Shown piece by piece: positions 1 through 10,240 of a stretch of DNA of 12,369 nt (its first letter is position 1; every line of letters starts with the position of its first letter). A program made the position numbers and the translations under genes. Under the pieces are notes generated by a model. That model worked only from the letters and a program-made list of their open reading frames with translations. It had not been told where the DNA came from and did no database searches. The DNA lies in NCBI GenBank assembly GCA_009602725.1, contig WELB01000001.1, positions 2,159,037 through 2,171,405 on the forward strand, written 5' to 3'. The DNA is from Spirogloea muscicola (lineage: Eukaryota > Streptophyta > Zygnematophyceae > Spirogloeales > Spirogloeaceae).

Positions 1-2776
1 GGGCACGACGGGCGGGCCGTCCAGGCCGGTCGTCGGCGGCGGCCCGCTGGAGTTCGCGCGGCGGCTCGTGGCGCGCAGCGTCGAGGCGGGCCTCACGGCG
101 CTGGCTGACGCGCTGAGCGAGAGCGAGCCGCTTGCGGACGACGCCGTGCTGCGCGGCAACTGGGCGCCCGTCCCGGAGCTCGCCGGCGGCCCGGCGGCGC
201 TGGAGGTCGTCGCCGGCTCCGTCCCGGCCCGCTTCCCGGCCGGCACGTTCGTCAGGTGGGTCCAGTCACTGTCGCTGTGCAATGGCTGCCCATGGGATGA
301 ACGGCCACCTCAGATGCGAAGTCCAGGATCCCTTAAGGGCCGTTACGTTAACCCCCGCTTCTACCTTCATAGGAGGAAATGTTAGCTGACTGTCTGCTTT
401 GCTTTGCTTTGCTTTGTGTCACTCAGTAATGCTCAGAAGAAGAAGTGCTGAGTCAGGAGGAAACGGAGTCAAAGTTGTAAGCTCTGGTTCTAAAGACCAT
501 TGTTCTACCATTAGGATTTGTTCCTACCCTCGCTTTCGTTGCAGGCGATTGTGTGCGTTAGCCTTACGGTGTTGAGTGTGGCCTCTGTGCACCTGCTGGC
601 AGGAACGGCCCGAATCCCCGCTTCCCGCCGCTCAGCCGCAAGACGCCTCTGGGCAAGGTCGGGTACCACTACTTCGAGGGCGACGGCATGCTGCATGCCA
701 CGACGTTCGAGAGCGGCGGCAGCGCGACGTACCTCAACCGCTTCGTGCGCACCGACGGCCTGCGGCTGGAGGAGGAGCGTGGCGGCCGCATCTACTGGGG
801 CACCTTTGAGGCGGATGGGCCGGCACTTCTCGCAGGTGAAGTGCCATGGAAGTCCTTGGTGGGTTAGCTTCCTCACCTTGCCATCAATTGCCTTCTCGTG
901 GGCAAGTTAGTTGGCAGGGCAAGCGAGCGAGCAAGCGGCCCAGAGGCTGAGCCGCATGTGTTGAGGTGGTTGCGCAGGCATTCTACTGAACAAGCTGCGG
1001 TTTGGCGACGCGGCCAAGAGCACCTCCAACACACACATTGTCGCGCATCACGGCAAGGCGCTCGCACTCATGGAGGCGCAGGCGCCTGTGCAGGTTTCCC
1101 TGAACATCTCTCACTCACTCGTCATGGCAGTGCTACGGCCAACCTAGAATGTCTGCACCATGCACCAGTAGTGGGAGAGAAAATATAAGTCGGCTCTTAG
1201 TGCGTTTGTTTGCCATTTGGCTAGGTGACCATGCCCGGGCTGGAGACCGTGGGCCCCGTTACCTTTGGCGGGAAGCTCGACTTTGCCTTCACGGCCCATC
1301 CCAAGGTGGACCCCACCACAGGTCTGTGCTGCAAAGGGCCCTCGCGCTGCTGCCCTTAACCTACATCGTGTACCTTAGCAGTAAAGCTGAGGCTTCTGTC
1401 TTGTTTAGCTGGGAAGGACATCATACTTTGCTGCTCAAGCTGACGCTCTGCTGACCTCTTTTGGCAGGGGACATGGTGTTCTTCGGTTACAGCGTCCTGC
1501 CGCCGTACTGCACTGTGGGTGTTGTGTCTAAAGACGGTCGCCTGGTGCACAAGGCGCCACTCGACGTGGGCCGGGCGTCCATGATGCACGACTTTGCCAT
1601 CACAAGCCGCCACACCATCATCATGGACCTGCCTCTGACCATTGACCCCCAGCGCGCTCTGCGAGGCGGCGGCGATCTGATCTCGTTCGACGCTGCTGCG
1701 CCCGCCCGCATCGGTGTCATGCCGCGCTTTGGCGCCGCAGCCTCTGTCAAGTGGTTTGATGTCGAGACGTCGTACGTCTTCCACACATTGAACGCGTATG
1801 ATGGTGAGTGTCTCATCTCACCTCCTCCCTCCCACTTCTCATTTGGTCGACTTGCTTGCCCTACATTCCATTGCTTAGCAGCTTCGCACACCAGGCCGCC
1901 CCTCTCCAGTTGTCTTTGTTGCCTACCTTTCTTGGTTTTCAAAGGGAGGAGGCACTTGCCTGTCGGACAAGCTCTGCAGGATCATGTCAAAGGTTGGCGA
2001 ATGTCACATCTGGCATTGCACTGTTGTGGGCAGATGGCGAGGAGGTTGTGCTGCATGCGTGCCGGCAGATGAAGCCAATGCTGCGACCCCCGCGGGGCCT
2101 CACATGGGAGCAGTATATTGCAGAGGGTTACATTAACCTGCAGAGCACGTCCTTCACTCATCTGCACGAATGGCGGCTCAACCTGCGCACGGGGGCTGTT
2201 AGGGAGCGCGTTCTCACTGAGGGCATGTCCTACGAGAACCCCCGTGTCAACGATGCGTACATGGGCCAGAAGAACAAGTGAGCATACTGTGCCCAGGGTC
2301 CAACTTTGTGCCGCATCCTTCTGCCAGGTATATCGTCTTGGCCGAGCATTGCCTCTTGATATCAATCTAAAATACATCCATGCTGTTTTGACTGTCTGGT
2401 GGCGGTTAGGTACGGGTATGCAATCGTTGTGGATCGAGGGGCGACGGCACAGGAGGGGCTCCCAACTTTTGGGTCACTGGCAAAGTTCCACTTACCACAG
2501 GACGCTTGCGATAGCACGCCAGTCAAGGTGGAGCTGCACGACCTTGGGCCGGGGCGGTGTTGCTCCGAGGCTGTCTTTGTACCGGCGGAGGGCGCCACTG
2601 CTGAGGATGACGGATGGTTGGTGACATATGTTTTCGACAAGGAGCTTGGAGAGTCAGAGGTTGTCATTGTGGATGCGCAGAACATGGGCGGTGCACCTAC
2701 TGCTCGTCTTCGGCTGCCACAACGCGTGCCATTTGGCTTCCATGCTAGCTTCATACCTGCTGGTTCAGTAGCTTAG
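1..2776 (+). CDS. Carotenoid cleavage dioxygenase (RPE65 family), 5' partial, seven visible exons
   Basis: Non-haem iron(II) enzyme of the family that cleaves carotenoid polyene double bonds to apocarotenoids. Spliced from 1-255, 603-835, 978-1093, 1225-1321, 1468-1803, 2034-2277 and 2410-2776 (stop TAG 2774-2776); all introns are GT-AG. From position 2 the joined frame gives 548 residues without a stop. The four iron-ligand histidines are visible at residues 226 (TAHPKVDP), 274 (MMHDFAIT), 339 (YVFHTLNAY) and 538 (PFGFHASF). Other hallmarks, in order, are GNWAPVPE, RNGPNP, FEGDGMLH, STSNT, ARIGVMPRFG, EDDGWLVTYV and LPQRVPFGFH. Histidine spacing of 48, 65 and 199 fits the family. No in-frame ATG precedes the first intron, so the start lies left of the window. 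Exons 1-2 are much richer in GC than the last exon. The subfamily (CCD1, CCD4, NCED or CCD7/8-like), and hence substrate and compartment, cannot be fixed. The family call is very secure; splice sites are inferred from homology and phase. Confidence 0.95.
396..415 (+). repeat. (GCTTT)4 microsatellite in intron 1 of the dioxygenase gene
   Basis: Four perfect GCTTT units lie inside the first visible intron (256-602, 347 bp). Nothing else with coding or structural support is visible in that intron. Likely a neutral slippage repeat. Confidence 0.85.
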
Positions 2777-2838
2777 AGCTGAAAGGGCACTTTTGCAAGT
2801 CACAGGGATGACAGAATTAGGATGGCGCAAAAGCATCC

Positions 2839-2843
2839 TGTAA
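2839..2843 (+). terminator. Candidate TGTAA polyadenylation signal, dioxygenase gene
   Basis: TGTAA, the typical green algal polyadenylation element, lies 63 nt after the dioxygenase stop codon. Further TGTAA copies occur downstream on the same strand (for example near 3078 and 3303), so the site actually used is uncertain. Confidence 0.4.
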
Positions 2844-3012
2844 CTATTGCAGAGCTGACGCACATTAGCTGGCTATGAGACACAGAAGGAGACAATAGCG
2901 CATTGTTGCATGGAGGTGCTCTTGGGTCAAGCAGTATTGCCAAGAAAGGTAGACAGATCGTCCAAGATTGTGCATAAAATTTGTAGAAGGACACTACAAG
3001 TATTCCAGCCCT

Positions 3013-3044
3013 ATATGTTTTCAAAGCAGCTGAAAAGAACATAT
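3013..3044. repeat. Imperfect inverted repeat in the convergent spacer
   Basis: TTTTCA (3018-3023) and TGAAAA (3031-3036) flank a 7-nt loop. The pairing extends outward through ATATGTT (3013-3019) and AACATAT (3038-3044) with a 3-nt offset, giving an AT-rich hairpin with a bulge. It lies between two convergent genes and could help end transcription, but this is only an inference. Confidence 0.5.
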
Positions 3045-3647
3045 GTTAAATCATACACATTACACATTCTTTGGAGTTGTAAATAGCATAGAGACAATCA
3101 AATCTTTTACTTACCTGCATAGAGGCCTACAATGTCTGCACCATGCTGTGTTCCCAATCTTTAAATATTATGAAGTACAATGCTTTTCATTATCTTCCAA
3201 AGTCAAAGCAGTAGATTATCAAGGTCGTTGACATCATCATGAGATCACTGTCAGTACTGATTTGAGCTACTATATTTTGGTGTTTGCTTAGGAAGGCGAA
3301 GTTTGTAACTTGGCTAAACAGCTAAACTCAATCTTGCGAAGTGTGTTTCTACTGAAGAAGTCAAATCTCCGTTGTGTTGCAATGGGGATGGTTCTACTTG
3401 ATTAGACGGTTATCCCGTGTACTGCAAAAGTCAGATGATATTACGAACGTTGAAGAGCAGTAGAGTTTGTGCATTTTTGTCAGTGTTTCTGAAAAGTCTG
3501 TACTATATCTGAATTATGAATTGCACCTAGAGATTGGATTGTACTTATGTACCGGAGAACGACGAGGAACTGTCTTCCTCGCAAGAAATCAAGAGGATGA
3601 GAAGGGGACATGGTCAGAACATCAGTATTTGTGATGATTATCAAGTC

Positions 3648-3652
3648 TTACA
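3648..3652 (-). terminator. Candidate TGTAA polyadenylation signal, HSP101 gene
   Basis: Read on the minus strand this is TGTAA, about 185 nt past the HSP101 stop codon. Another copy lies very close to the stop (3819-3823 region) and one farther away near 3060-3064. The middle one is the most plausible by distance only. Confidence 0.35.
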
Positions 3653-3835
3653 ATGTACATGACAGTCAAACTGTCCTTCTCGACTTCGACTACTTGAGGC
3701 CAAGGACTGGACACATGAACATAAAGTCGAATGCTGTGCCAGGAACCATCTCCTTGGAAAGGCCACTTTCCATGGAGAAACCTAAGCGTACCCATGGCCA
3801 TGACACCTATCCAGGGAATTACACTACTTTGTACA

Positions 3836-6800
3836 CTAATCGACCATCTCATCTTCCAGGTCTACCCCCGTGCTGAAGTCATCTTCAAGCTTTGCCTTCT
3901 TCAGTGCCTTCTCTGCCGCCTCCTTGGTGGGAGAGATCAAGTCTGGACTCTTGCCACCATGCAGGCCGCCGTTTTCCACCACCCTGAATGATAGCTCGTG
4001 ATTATGGCCTATGTCGATGTTCACTGTGGAGTTCTCATCAATGAGACCCTGCACCAGCAGCTTGGACAGCTGCGTCACCACCTTCTTCTCCAACCACCGT
4101 CGGAGTGGCCGAGCACCATACACCTGGAATCAGATTAAGCTTAGGTCAGTTACAGCCTACGAGGTACACCCATTACGTCCTGGATATCAGCATAGATCTT
4201 GTCTTCACATAGTGACTTAACACAGCGAGTTGGGCTTGCACTTACTGGATCATATGCCTCCTCCAAGACCAAGTCGAGAGCCGCATCCGTCACAACCAAG
4301 GCAACGCCGTGCTCAACCAGCCGGTTGGCAACTTCCTTCATCTGCATACGTGCAACTTGACGGAGCTGGTACCGCAACAGAGGCTGGAAGATGACGAGCT
4401 CATCCAGCCTGTTCAACAGCTCAGGTCTGAAGTGTCGTCGCACCTGCCAGAAGTTGACCAACAGATGTGTTAGTAGAAATACTAGCCACAACCGACTTGA
4501 ACAAGGCTGTGTCAAGCTATGTCAAGCTACGAGGGAGTCGCACGTCTTACTGTAGTATTACAAGCACTGTACAACTCAGTCTTCCATGCACAGTCACCTA
4601 CCTCCTGCATGACCTTCTGCTTTGCCACGTCCATGCTGACTTTGCCTTCGAGAGCGCCCAGTAGGTACTCAGCACCTAAGTTGGAGGTCAAGATAACCAC
4701 AGTATTGGAGAAGTCTACCGTCCGGCCAAGACCATCTGTGAGGCGGCCATCATCAAGGACTTGTAGCAGGATGTTCCAGATTGCCTGATGTGCTTTCTCC
4801 ACTTCATCAAGCAGGATGACACTGTAGGGCCGTCTCCTCACAGCTTCAGTAAGCTGTCCTCCTTCTTCATGTCCAACATACCTGCACACAGACGACAAGG
4901 AGTCAGCATTTCACTTGCAATGCCACAGAAAGCAGTCAACACTAAATTATTCAAAACCTGGCAGTACAGGCCCTTGATTGTATCCACAGTTGCCAGTAAT
5001 TACCCAGGTGGAGCTCCAATCAACCGAGCGACTGAATGTTGCTCCATGTACTCTGTCATATCTATTCTGACAAGTTGGTTCTGGTCGTCGAATAATTGCT
5101 CTGCCAGTGCCTTGGCGAGCTCCGTTTTGCCAACTCCTGTAGGACCCAGGAACAGGAAGGAGCCAACTGGTTGACCAGGCCGACCTAAGCCAGCCCGAGA
5201 ACGCAAGACTGCCTCAGATACCGCCTACACCACAGGAGTCACCGACCATCAGTAGAAGTAAGATCTGAAGAAGTGTTGACTTAGCAATCGGATCTGGAAA
5301 AGTCCACAAACACTACCCAGCCAAAACATCATGCACGACTAATGCTGTATCGTGCCAGCTCTTGGTAACATCACAAGCTATCTACAAAGGTTCAAAGCAA
5401 GCAGAGGCTGATCGTCTTGGAACTTGTTCCTCACCTCCACTGCTTCATTCTGGCCCACGACTCGCTGATGCAGTTGCTCAGCTAGAGCAAGCAGACGCTC
5501 CTTCTCATCTTGACCCAACCTTGTGACTGGAATGCCTGTCCACTTGCTGACGACCTGTATCACAAAGAGATATTTGACAGATATTAGCTCAAAAGTATAC
5601 TCGCTGCTGATCTACACTGGACTCGAAGGTGCATCCAGGGGTTTTGAGAGTGTCTATATATTAGAATGAAATATGATCCTCAGCCTAGGATATATTGTTG
5701 CTTCTGTTGGTCAGGTAGTGGCTAACCTCAGCAATGTGCTCTGGTTTCACCACTTCAGTCAGCATAACATCTTCATTAGTAGCCCTTTCCATCCTTTTTA
5801 TGGCCTCCTCGATCTCAAGGAGTGCTCCATACTTGATATCAGCAACACGAGCCAGATCCATCCTCCTCTCTGATTCTTGCAAAGATATCAGGAGCTCTTC
5901 TCGTCTCTGCTTCAGGCGCCTGAGCTCGTCAATGCGTTGCTTCTCATTTTGATACTTGGCCTGAAGAGGCTGCAGCTGCTCCTTCAAGTCAACAAGCTCC
6001 AGGTGCACCTGAGAACCACATCACAATGCACAATAAACTGTTATTGTCTGAAAATGGACTAACTGGACTATTATATAAAGTAGGTGAATGTGTACGTGGC
6101 AGATGTGGTGCATACTCAAAGCAGAGCAACAGGCTCTTCAAGTGCGCAATCGACACTGCAGATTAATGCTGGAAGGTTTTGTCAATACTAATTCAGACAT
6201 GCCACATCTTCATAACAGCATACTGTCACAGTACCTCTTTCAAGCGAGCTTGACTGGCCTTATCTTTCTCCTTCTCTAGAGCATGCAGCTCAACTTCCAG
6301 CTGAATACGTCGACGCTCCAAGTTATCTATTTCTTCTGGTTGGCTGTCTAGCTGCACTCGCACGTTGGCACATGCCTCGTCCACAAGGTCAATGGCCTTG
6401 TCTGGTAAATGCCGACCTGCAACAAATGTTCCCAAAATTTCACTTGACATTGTAAGCATAATGAGAATGGACAGGCATGTCTGTATCGTGATATGCACAG
6501 TTGTTACTGCTGGACACAATGATGTCAAAGAGCTTGGCTAATACATGATCTCCTCAGCTTACCTGTGATGTATCTGGCTGATAGCTGCGCTGCAATGACA
6601 AGAGCCCTGTCCATGATAAGGACACCATGATGTCCTTCATACTTTTCCTTCAGACCACGGAGTATTGTGATTGCGTCGTAGACACTAGGCTCTTTGACAT
6701 ACACTTGCTGGAAGCGTCTCTCAAAGGCGGCATCTTTTTCCACGTGCTTGCGGTATTCATCCAGTGTTGTGGCGCCGATGCAGCGCAACTGCCCCCTTGC

Positions 6801-8703
6801 AAGCATTGGTTTTAACAGATTTGCAGCATCCATGGATCCCTCTGCTTTCCCTGCAATAAAGCAGGAGGTGGAAAACTCTTGTCAGCCAGCCAGCACTTGC
6901 TCTGCAACAATATGTGCACATTGCATGTACTTAATTATGTGGACTGAAGTACTTCATCGGCTTATGCACCTTGTGATCGTGTCCAATAGCCGAGCATAAT
7001 CAGCAATTGTCAAGCATCCAAAAGATTCACGAGTGCCCCAACAATGTGTGCTCAGAGGGCATATTCCTGCAAGTCAATTGCACCTTTCTGTTCCAGGTAT
7101 GTCTCTCCAACAAAATACCTGAATCCTAACGCAGAGAGCTGGGAGCACTTACCAGCTCCAAGCACCAAGTGGATCTCATCAATGAAGAGAATCACTTGTC
7201 CCTTGGCTTCTTCAACCTCCTTAAGGACAGCCTTCAGCCTTTCTTCAAACTCTCCACGATACTTGGCTCCAGCAACCAAAGCTCCCACATCAAGCGCAAT
7301 CACCCGTACATCGCTGAGATTGCTGTGCATGATACAAGTATCAGGCAGTGTTGGCCAACTATGAAGGGTCTCCCTACAGGCGAGCTGTACAATCTCCAAA
7401 GCAACTGTTACACAGCTGCTAGCATGCAATTATCCAATTACGTATCACCGATTGCAAGTAATGTCTGCAATACTCCAGAATTGAATCTATATACAGCTCC
7501 TTTGCATGCAGAACAAATTCTCCTCAACTCCTCACCTTGGCACGTCACCTCGAACAATCCGCTGAGCTAAGCCCTCAACCACAGCGGTTTTGCCGACGCC
7601 AGGCTCGCCGATCAGCACTGGATTGTTCTTTGTCCTCCGTGACAAGATTCTTATTACTCTTCTTATTTCCTCATCTCGTCCAATGACTGGATCCAGCTTG
7701 GCAGCTTCTGCGACAAGGTCTCTTCCATACTTCAACAATGCCTTGATCAAGCAAGAAGATGCAGTCAGCACTTCAGAAGTGTCACCTCTTGTAACAGATT
7801 AATTATTGAATCAACAGAGAGGAACGAAAACACGCTTTCAATGCCTATCTAAGGAATGCCTAGCTTTCATCTCCCAATGAACGACTAGCTATATTTGCAA
7901 ATTATAGTTATATTTGCAATTATACATCAAACCATTTCGTCATTAGCTGTTTCAGTCATACTTTACCAAGCTATGCCATTTGACCAGTTGACCGCAGGCT
8001 TCTTGAAGGAGAAACTTACCTCAAAATTTGTATCGCCTGTAGCACTCTGCACTTTGCCTTCCTTTCCACGGACCATCTCAATGGCCTGCTTAACTCTAGC
8101 TGGACTCAATCTGGCATCTTTCACTGCCGCTTCCACCTGCGAGTCTTCCAAGATGGCAGAAAGCAGCAGGTCTACTGCAAGGTGGGAGTCTCCCCTCTTC
8201 TTCTGTTGGCCCTGGGCATGCCTTATAGCCTTCAGGAGGGCGCTGCTAGCTGCCGAGTACATGGACACAAGGAAGCTCGTACAAAGTCAGAGGAGCTTAA
8301 CATTGCATGCGGGTGACAGGGACCACTAGCAAAGGCTCTGTCACGAGGTGAACAGACTGTCAGCTGGACCCTCTCCTTCTGACTTGTCCCGACCCCCTTC
8401 AGGATACAATGCTTGTAAGTGAGATACTTTGGCTATATTGCACTGACCTGTGACTTGGTCGGGCGGTGGGTCCTGTGACGGGACCTTCTGGAGCTTCTGT
8501 TGGAGCGCTGATTCCAGGCTTGGCAGAGCCTCAGGCCCTCCTCCGGCCGCCGCCACCTTCTGGCGGAAGATGCCATCCTGGTCGTCGAGCAAGACCTTGG
8601 CGATGTGCAGCGGCGTGATCTGGGCGTGGCCGGACTGCTCCGCAAGGCCGTGCGCGGCCTGCAGCGCCTCGTTGGTCTTGTTGGTGAAGCTGTCGGGATT
8701 CAT
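3836..8703 (-). CDS. HSP101: Cytosolic HSP101/ClpB-type protein disaggregase, 12 exons, complete
   Basis: Hexameric AAA+ chaperone that, with the HSP70 system, pulls proteins out of heat-induced aggregates. Exons on the minus strand: 8703-8448, 8249-8020, 7741-7536, 7322-7153, 6850-6563, 6416-6235, 6008-5727, 5554-5435, 5224-5004, 4881-4602, 4443-4246, 4123-3836. All introns are GT-AG and phases agree throughout; the sum is 2,721 nt, or 906 residues, close to plant HSP101 (about 910). Landmarks: Clp N-domain (1-150); Walker A GEPGVGKT (207-214); Walker B ILFIDE (279-280); ERRF arginine-finger region (331-334); coiled-coil M-domain (about 405-530); second Walker A GPTGVGKT (605-612); pore loop near YVGHEEGG (653); Walker B ILLDE (677-678); GAR sensor 2 (814-816); acidic C-terminal tail. 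There is no transit peptide, and the N-terminus [14 protein letters not shown] matches cytosolic HSP101. All ATPase residues are intact. An in-frame ATG at 8709 would add two residues. Confidence 0.97.
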
Positions 8704-9062
8704 ATGCATGGACCGCAGCAAGCCTGGGGGTTCGAAAGACGCTCTTGCGGATGGCAAAGCCAGCTTAAGAGTGTGCCAGGGAGAGCAGGCGCGGAGAAGG
8801 GAGAGCTGGCGCGGCGGCGGCGCGGGTGGGGGCAGTCGGGAGCTTGTGAATGTGAATCTGAGCTGGCAGACGGCTGCTCCGGCTGCCTATATGGCAGTAA
8901 GCCCAGGTGGCTGCCACCGGGGCCAGGTCTGGCGGCGCGGCCGGATTGGCGGCGCCGAAGTCCCCCGCAAATCTCTGCCAAGCGCCTGTGGCGCCTCCAG
9001 ATCTGGCGGGCCGCCTCCAAAGTAGCTGGAGTTGGCAAAAGCAAGCCCCCCCCCCGCTCCCC

Positions 9063-9079
9063 CGGGTCGAGTCGACCCG
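9063..9079. repeat. Near-perfect palindrome CGGGTCGA-G-TCGACCCG
   Basis: Two perfect 8-bp arms are separated by one base, about 360 bp upstream of the HSP101 start. It could be a dimeric transcription-factor site or chance in GC-rich DNA. Confidence 0.6.
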
Positions 9080-9090
9080 CGGCGCCTCTG

Positions 9091-9118
9091 GAACAGTCGC
9101 GAGCTCCCTCGAATTGTC
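9091..9118. promoter_or_regulatory. Degenerate heat-shock-element-like array upstream of HSP101
   Basis: Alternating triplets at exact 5-bp steps read GAA, GTC, GAG, CCC, GAA, GTC (starting at 9091, 9096, 9101, 9106, 9111 and 9116). The heat-shock factor consensus is alternating nGAAn and nTTCn. Every unit keeps the most important G or C, but only two units are exact. The site is about 390 bp from the start codon, farther than usual. Suggestive only. Confidence 0.3.
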
Positions 9119-9130
9119 GCTTACCCGGTG

Positions 9131-9158
9131 ATACTTCATCCGTCATTCATACTTCATC
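9131..9158. repeat. Direct repeat ATACTTCATC
   Basis: The 10-mer occurs at 9131-9140 and again at 9149-9158, 18 bp apart. Function is unknown. It lies just upstream of the retroelement fragment. Confidence 0.7.
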
Positions 9159-9261
9159 TGGGCTTGCCACACACAGCCATGGCCTCTCTTACTGGTAATA
9201 CTGGAAGAATATCAGAGAATATCTCTCTTTTGAAAGTTAAGGCCGGTGGCCTGTTCCGACC

Positions 9262-9898
9262 TTGGGGAGGCGGGCTAGTCGGCCAAGCGGCGGGCGAGAA
9301 GGAACGGAAGTACTCGGACCACCCGGTGGGCGACGAGTTCGTTCCACTGGCAGTGGACGTGCACGGAGCCTTTGGCTCGAAATGGCTTGACTTGCTCCAC
9401 CGCCTGGCGCGGCGTGCAGCGGCCCGCCGCCTCGGGCAGCAGGGCGAGCAGCCCGGCTTCAACGTCGCCGGGTCCCTCGCTCAAGTCTTCGGGCGCTGCA
9501 CCTTCGTGCCGGCAGAGCCCTCGCTGCTGCCTCTGGCTCTGGCCAGGGGACCCACTTCCAGGAGCCCAGCATCTCTGATCTGCGGCTGCTTAGCAGGGAT
9601 TACTGAGTGTCTCGTAGCAGCTTTGTTTCTGTTACTTAGCGCTTCTTTTCTTTTCTTCCCCTGGCCCCCTTCTCGTACTCTGTTCATTCTTTTTCGGGCT
9701 GGTTGTTCCAGCCCCTATTCTCAATGGGCGAGCACTTTCTTTCGTATGCGTTTGGCCGTCTCGATGCAGCGGTCCCTTGCCTTCGCGGTTCACTTGCGCG
9801 CAGGCCGAGCTTTGGCGGCGGCCTCCGGCTTCCATCAGGGCGACGTCTTTCCGCCAGCTAGCTACTCAGACTTGCATCTCCTGACTAGAGGTTACTGA
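9262..9898 (+). pseudogene. Retroelement fragment A: C-terminal part of a non-LTR element ORF, 5'-truncated, with in-frame insert
   Basis: The plus-strand frame ending with TGA at 9896-9898 matches minus-strand copy B. From KERKY through AVDVHGA and GSLAQVF about 45 of 64 residues are identical. After a 252-bp insert (9491-9742) similarity resumes at RMRLAVSMQRS and runs to the shared end SDLHLLTRGY. Similarity to B fades left of about 9262, so the zinc-knuckle-like region, the RAD segment and all of the reverse transcriptase are missing; 5' truncation is the normal outcome of target-primed reverse transcription. The frame stays open leftwards to 9032, but that extension has no support. The missing catalytic half and the insert make a working protein unlikely. 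Confidence 0.75.
9491..9742 (+). mobile_element. 252-bp insert inside fragment A carrying a retroelement 3'-end hairpin module
   Basis: In copy B the codons for QVF are followed directly by RMRLSV. In copy A, 252 bp (84 codons, no stop, frame kept) lie between the equivalent codons. The distal part (9681-9733) matches the 3' UTR module of copy B (minus strand, 11071-11018) at 40 of 53 positions. Its centre is a perfect hairpin, GGGCTGG (9696-9702), a 5-nt loop and CCAGCCC (9708-9714). A nested insertion of a short, 5'-truncated family member is the simplest reading. Possible target-site duplication is weak (TTCG at 9488-9491, and the TTCG beginning at 9741). It has no clean GT-AG boundaries, so an intron is less likely. 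The apparent hydrophobic peptide is a by-product of a T- and C-rich tract. Confidence 0.6.
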
Positions 9899-10125
9899 GC
9901 GTTCCCTGGCTGATGTCTTAGTCCTAGTCGTTCGCACTCAGGCTCCCTCAGACCTTGTCCATTCCTTTGGGCTGGCATTTCCCAGCCACCAGTCAATCTG
10001 GCCGCGCTTCTTCTTTGGGCTGGTCTCTCACAGACACCAGTCAATCTGGCCGCGCTTTCTTCTAATTTACGAGAAGGCGTGAAATAAAAGTGAGGCCAAT
10101 TTCACGACAAGTCATAGTTTAGGCA
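9899..10125 (+). mobile_element. 3' untranslated region of fragment A
   Basis: Sequence after the copy A stop. It contains TTGTCCATTC (9955-9964) and then GGCTGG (9970-9975) pairing with CCAGCC (9982-9987), the same order seen after copy B. A 48-bp tandem duplication follows, then an AATAAA-like GAAATAAAAG at 10081-10090. The exact 3' end of the element cannot be placed because no long A tract is visible. Confidence 0.55.
9966..10061 (+). repeat. Two 48-bp tandem units with the GGGCTGG hairpin
   Basis: Unit 1 is 9966-10013 and unit 2 starts at 10014. Both begin TTTGGGCTGG and share CCAGTCAATCTGGCCGCGCT followed by a CTTC-rich end. The hairpin arm is perfect in unit 1 (6 bp) and degraded in unit 2, where CTGGTCT pairs imperfectly with the downstream CAGACACCAG. 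Confidence 0.85.
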
Positions 10126-10165
10126 GAATCTAGTGCAGGATGAATCTAGTGCAAAAATTAGTGCA
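10126..10165. repeat. Short tandem repeat with TAGTGCA core
   Basis: GAATCTAGTGCA occurs at 10126-10137 and 10142-10153, and a third TAGTGCA at 10159-10165. Period is 16 then 12 bp. It lies at the junction between the plus-oriented copy A tail and the minus-oriented modules, so it may mark an insertion boundary. Confidence 0.7.
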
Positions 10166-10240
10166 AGAGAGAATGGCCAAACACACTGTCCTTGCAAAAG
10201 TGGATAGGCTGTTTCGTTTCAACGGGCAAAGGAAAGGAAA

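Larger units (their letters stand above)
2777..3835. other. AT-rich convergent intergenic region with the 3' UTRs of both genes
   Basis: This 1,059-bp spacer separates the stop codons of the plus-strand dioxygenase and the minus-strand HSP101. It is clearly poorer in GC than the exons on either side. Short ORFs in it have no recognisable motif and are likely chance. It must hold both 3' UTRs and polyadenylation sites. Apart from TGTAA motifs and one imperfect inverted repeat, nothing stands out. Confidence 0.8.
8704..9261 (-). promoter_or_regulatory. HSP101 5' UTR and promoter region (not delimited)
   Basis: This GC-rich stretch of about 560 bp lies between the HSP101 start and the first retroelement similarity. 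Overlapping ORFs on both strands are low-complexity (Ala, Arg, Pro, Gly rich), share no motif, and are best explained by high GC. A weak TATA-like ATATA occurs at 8888-8892 on the minus strand, about 185 bp from the start. It also holds a C-run near 9046-9056, an inverted repeat at 9063-9079, a heat-shock-element-like array at 9091-9118 and a direct repeat at 9131-9158. No transcription start is evident. Confidence 0.5.

Noticed and set aside
8700-9146. Overlapping ORFs of 74-197 codons on both strands in the HSP101 upstream region
   Set aside because: All are rich in Ala, Arg, Pro and Gly, have no motif and overlap each other, as is typical of GC-rich non-coding DNA.
9032-9261. N-terminal extension of the plus-strand frame that ends at 9898
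   Set aside because: No similarity to copy B left of about 9262. It is low-complexity and overlaps the HSP101 promoter; the open frame is explained by high GC.
9594-9670. Transmembrane-like hydrophobic peptide in fragment A
   Set aside because: It comes from translating a T- and C-rich non-coding insert, not from conserved protein sequence.
9491-9742. Spliceosomal intron in fragment A
   Set aside because: The boundary with copy B does not fall at GT and AG; a GT at 9485 pairs with no acceptor that restores the frame.
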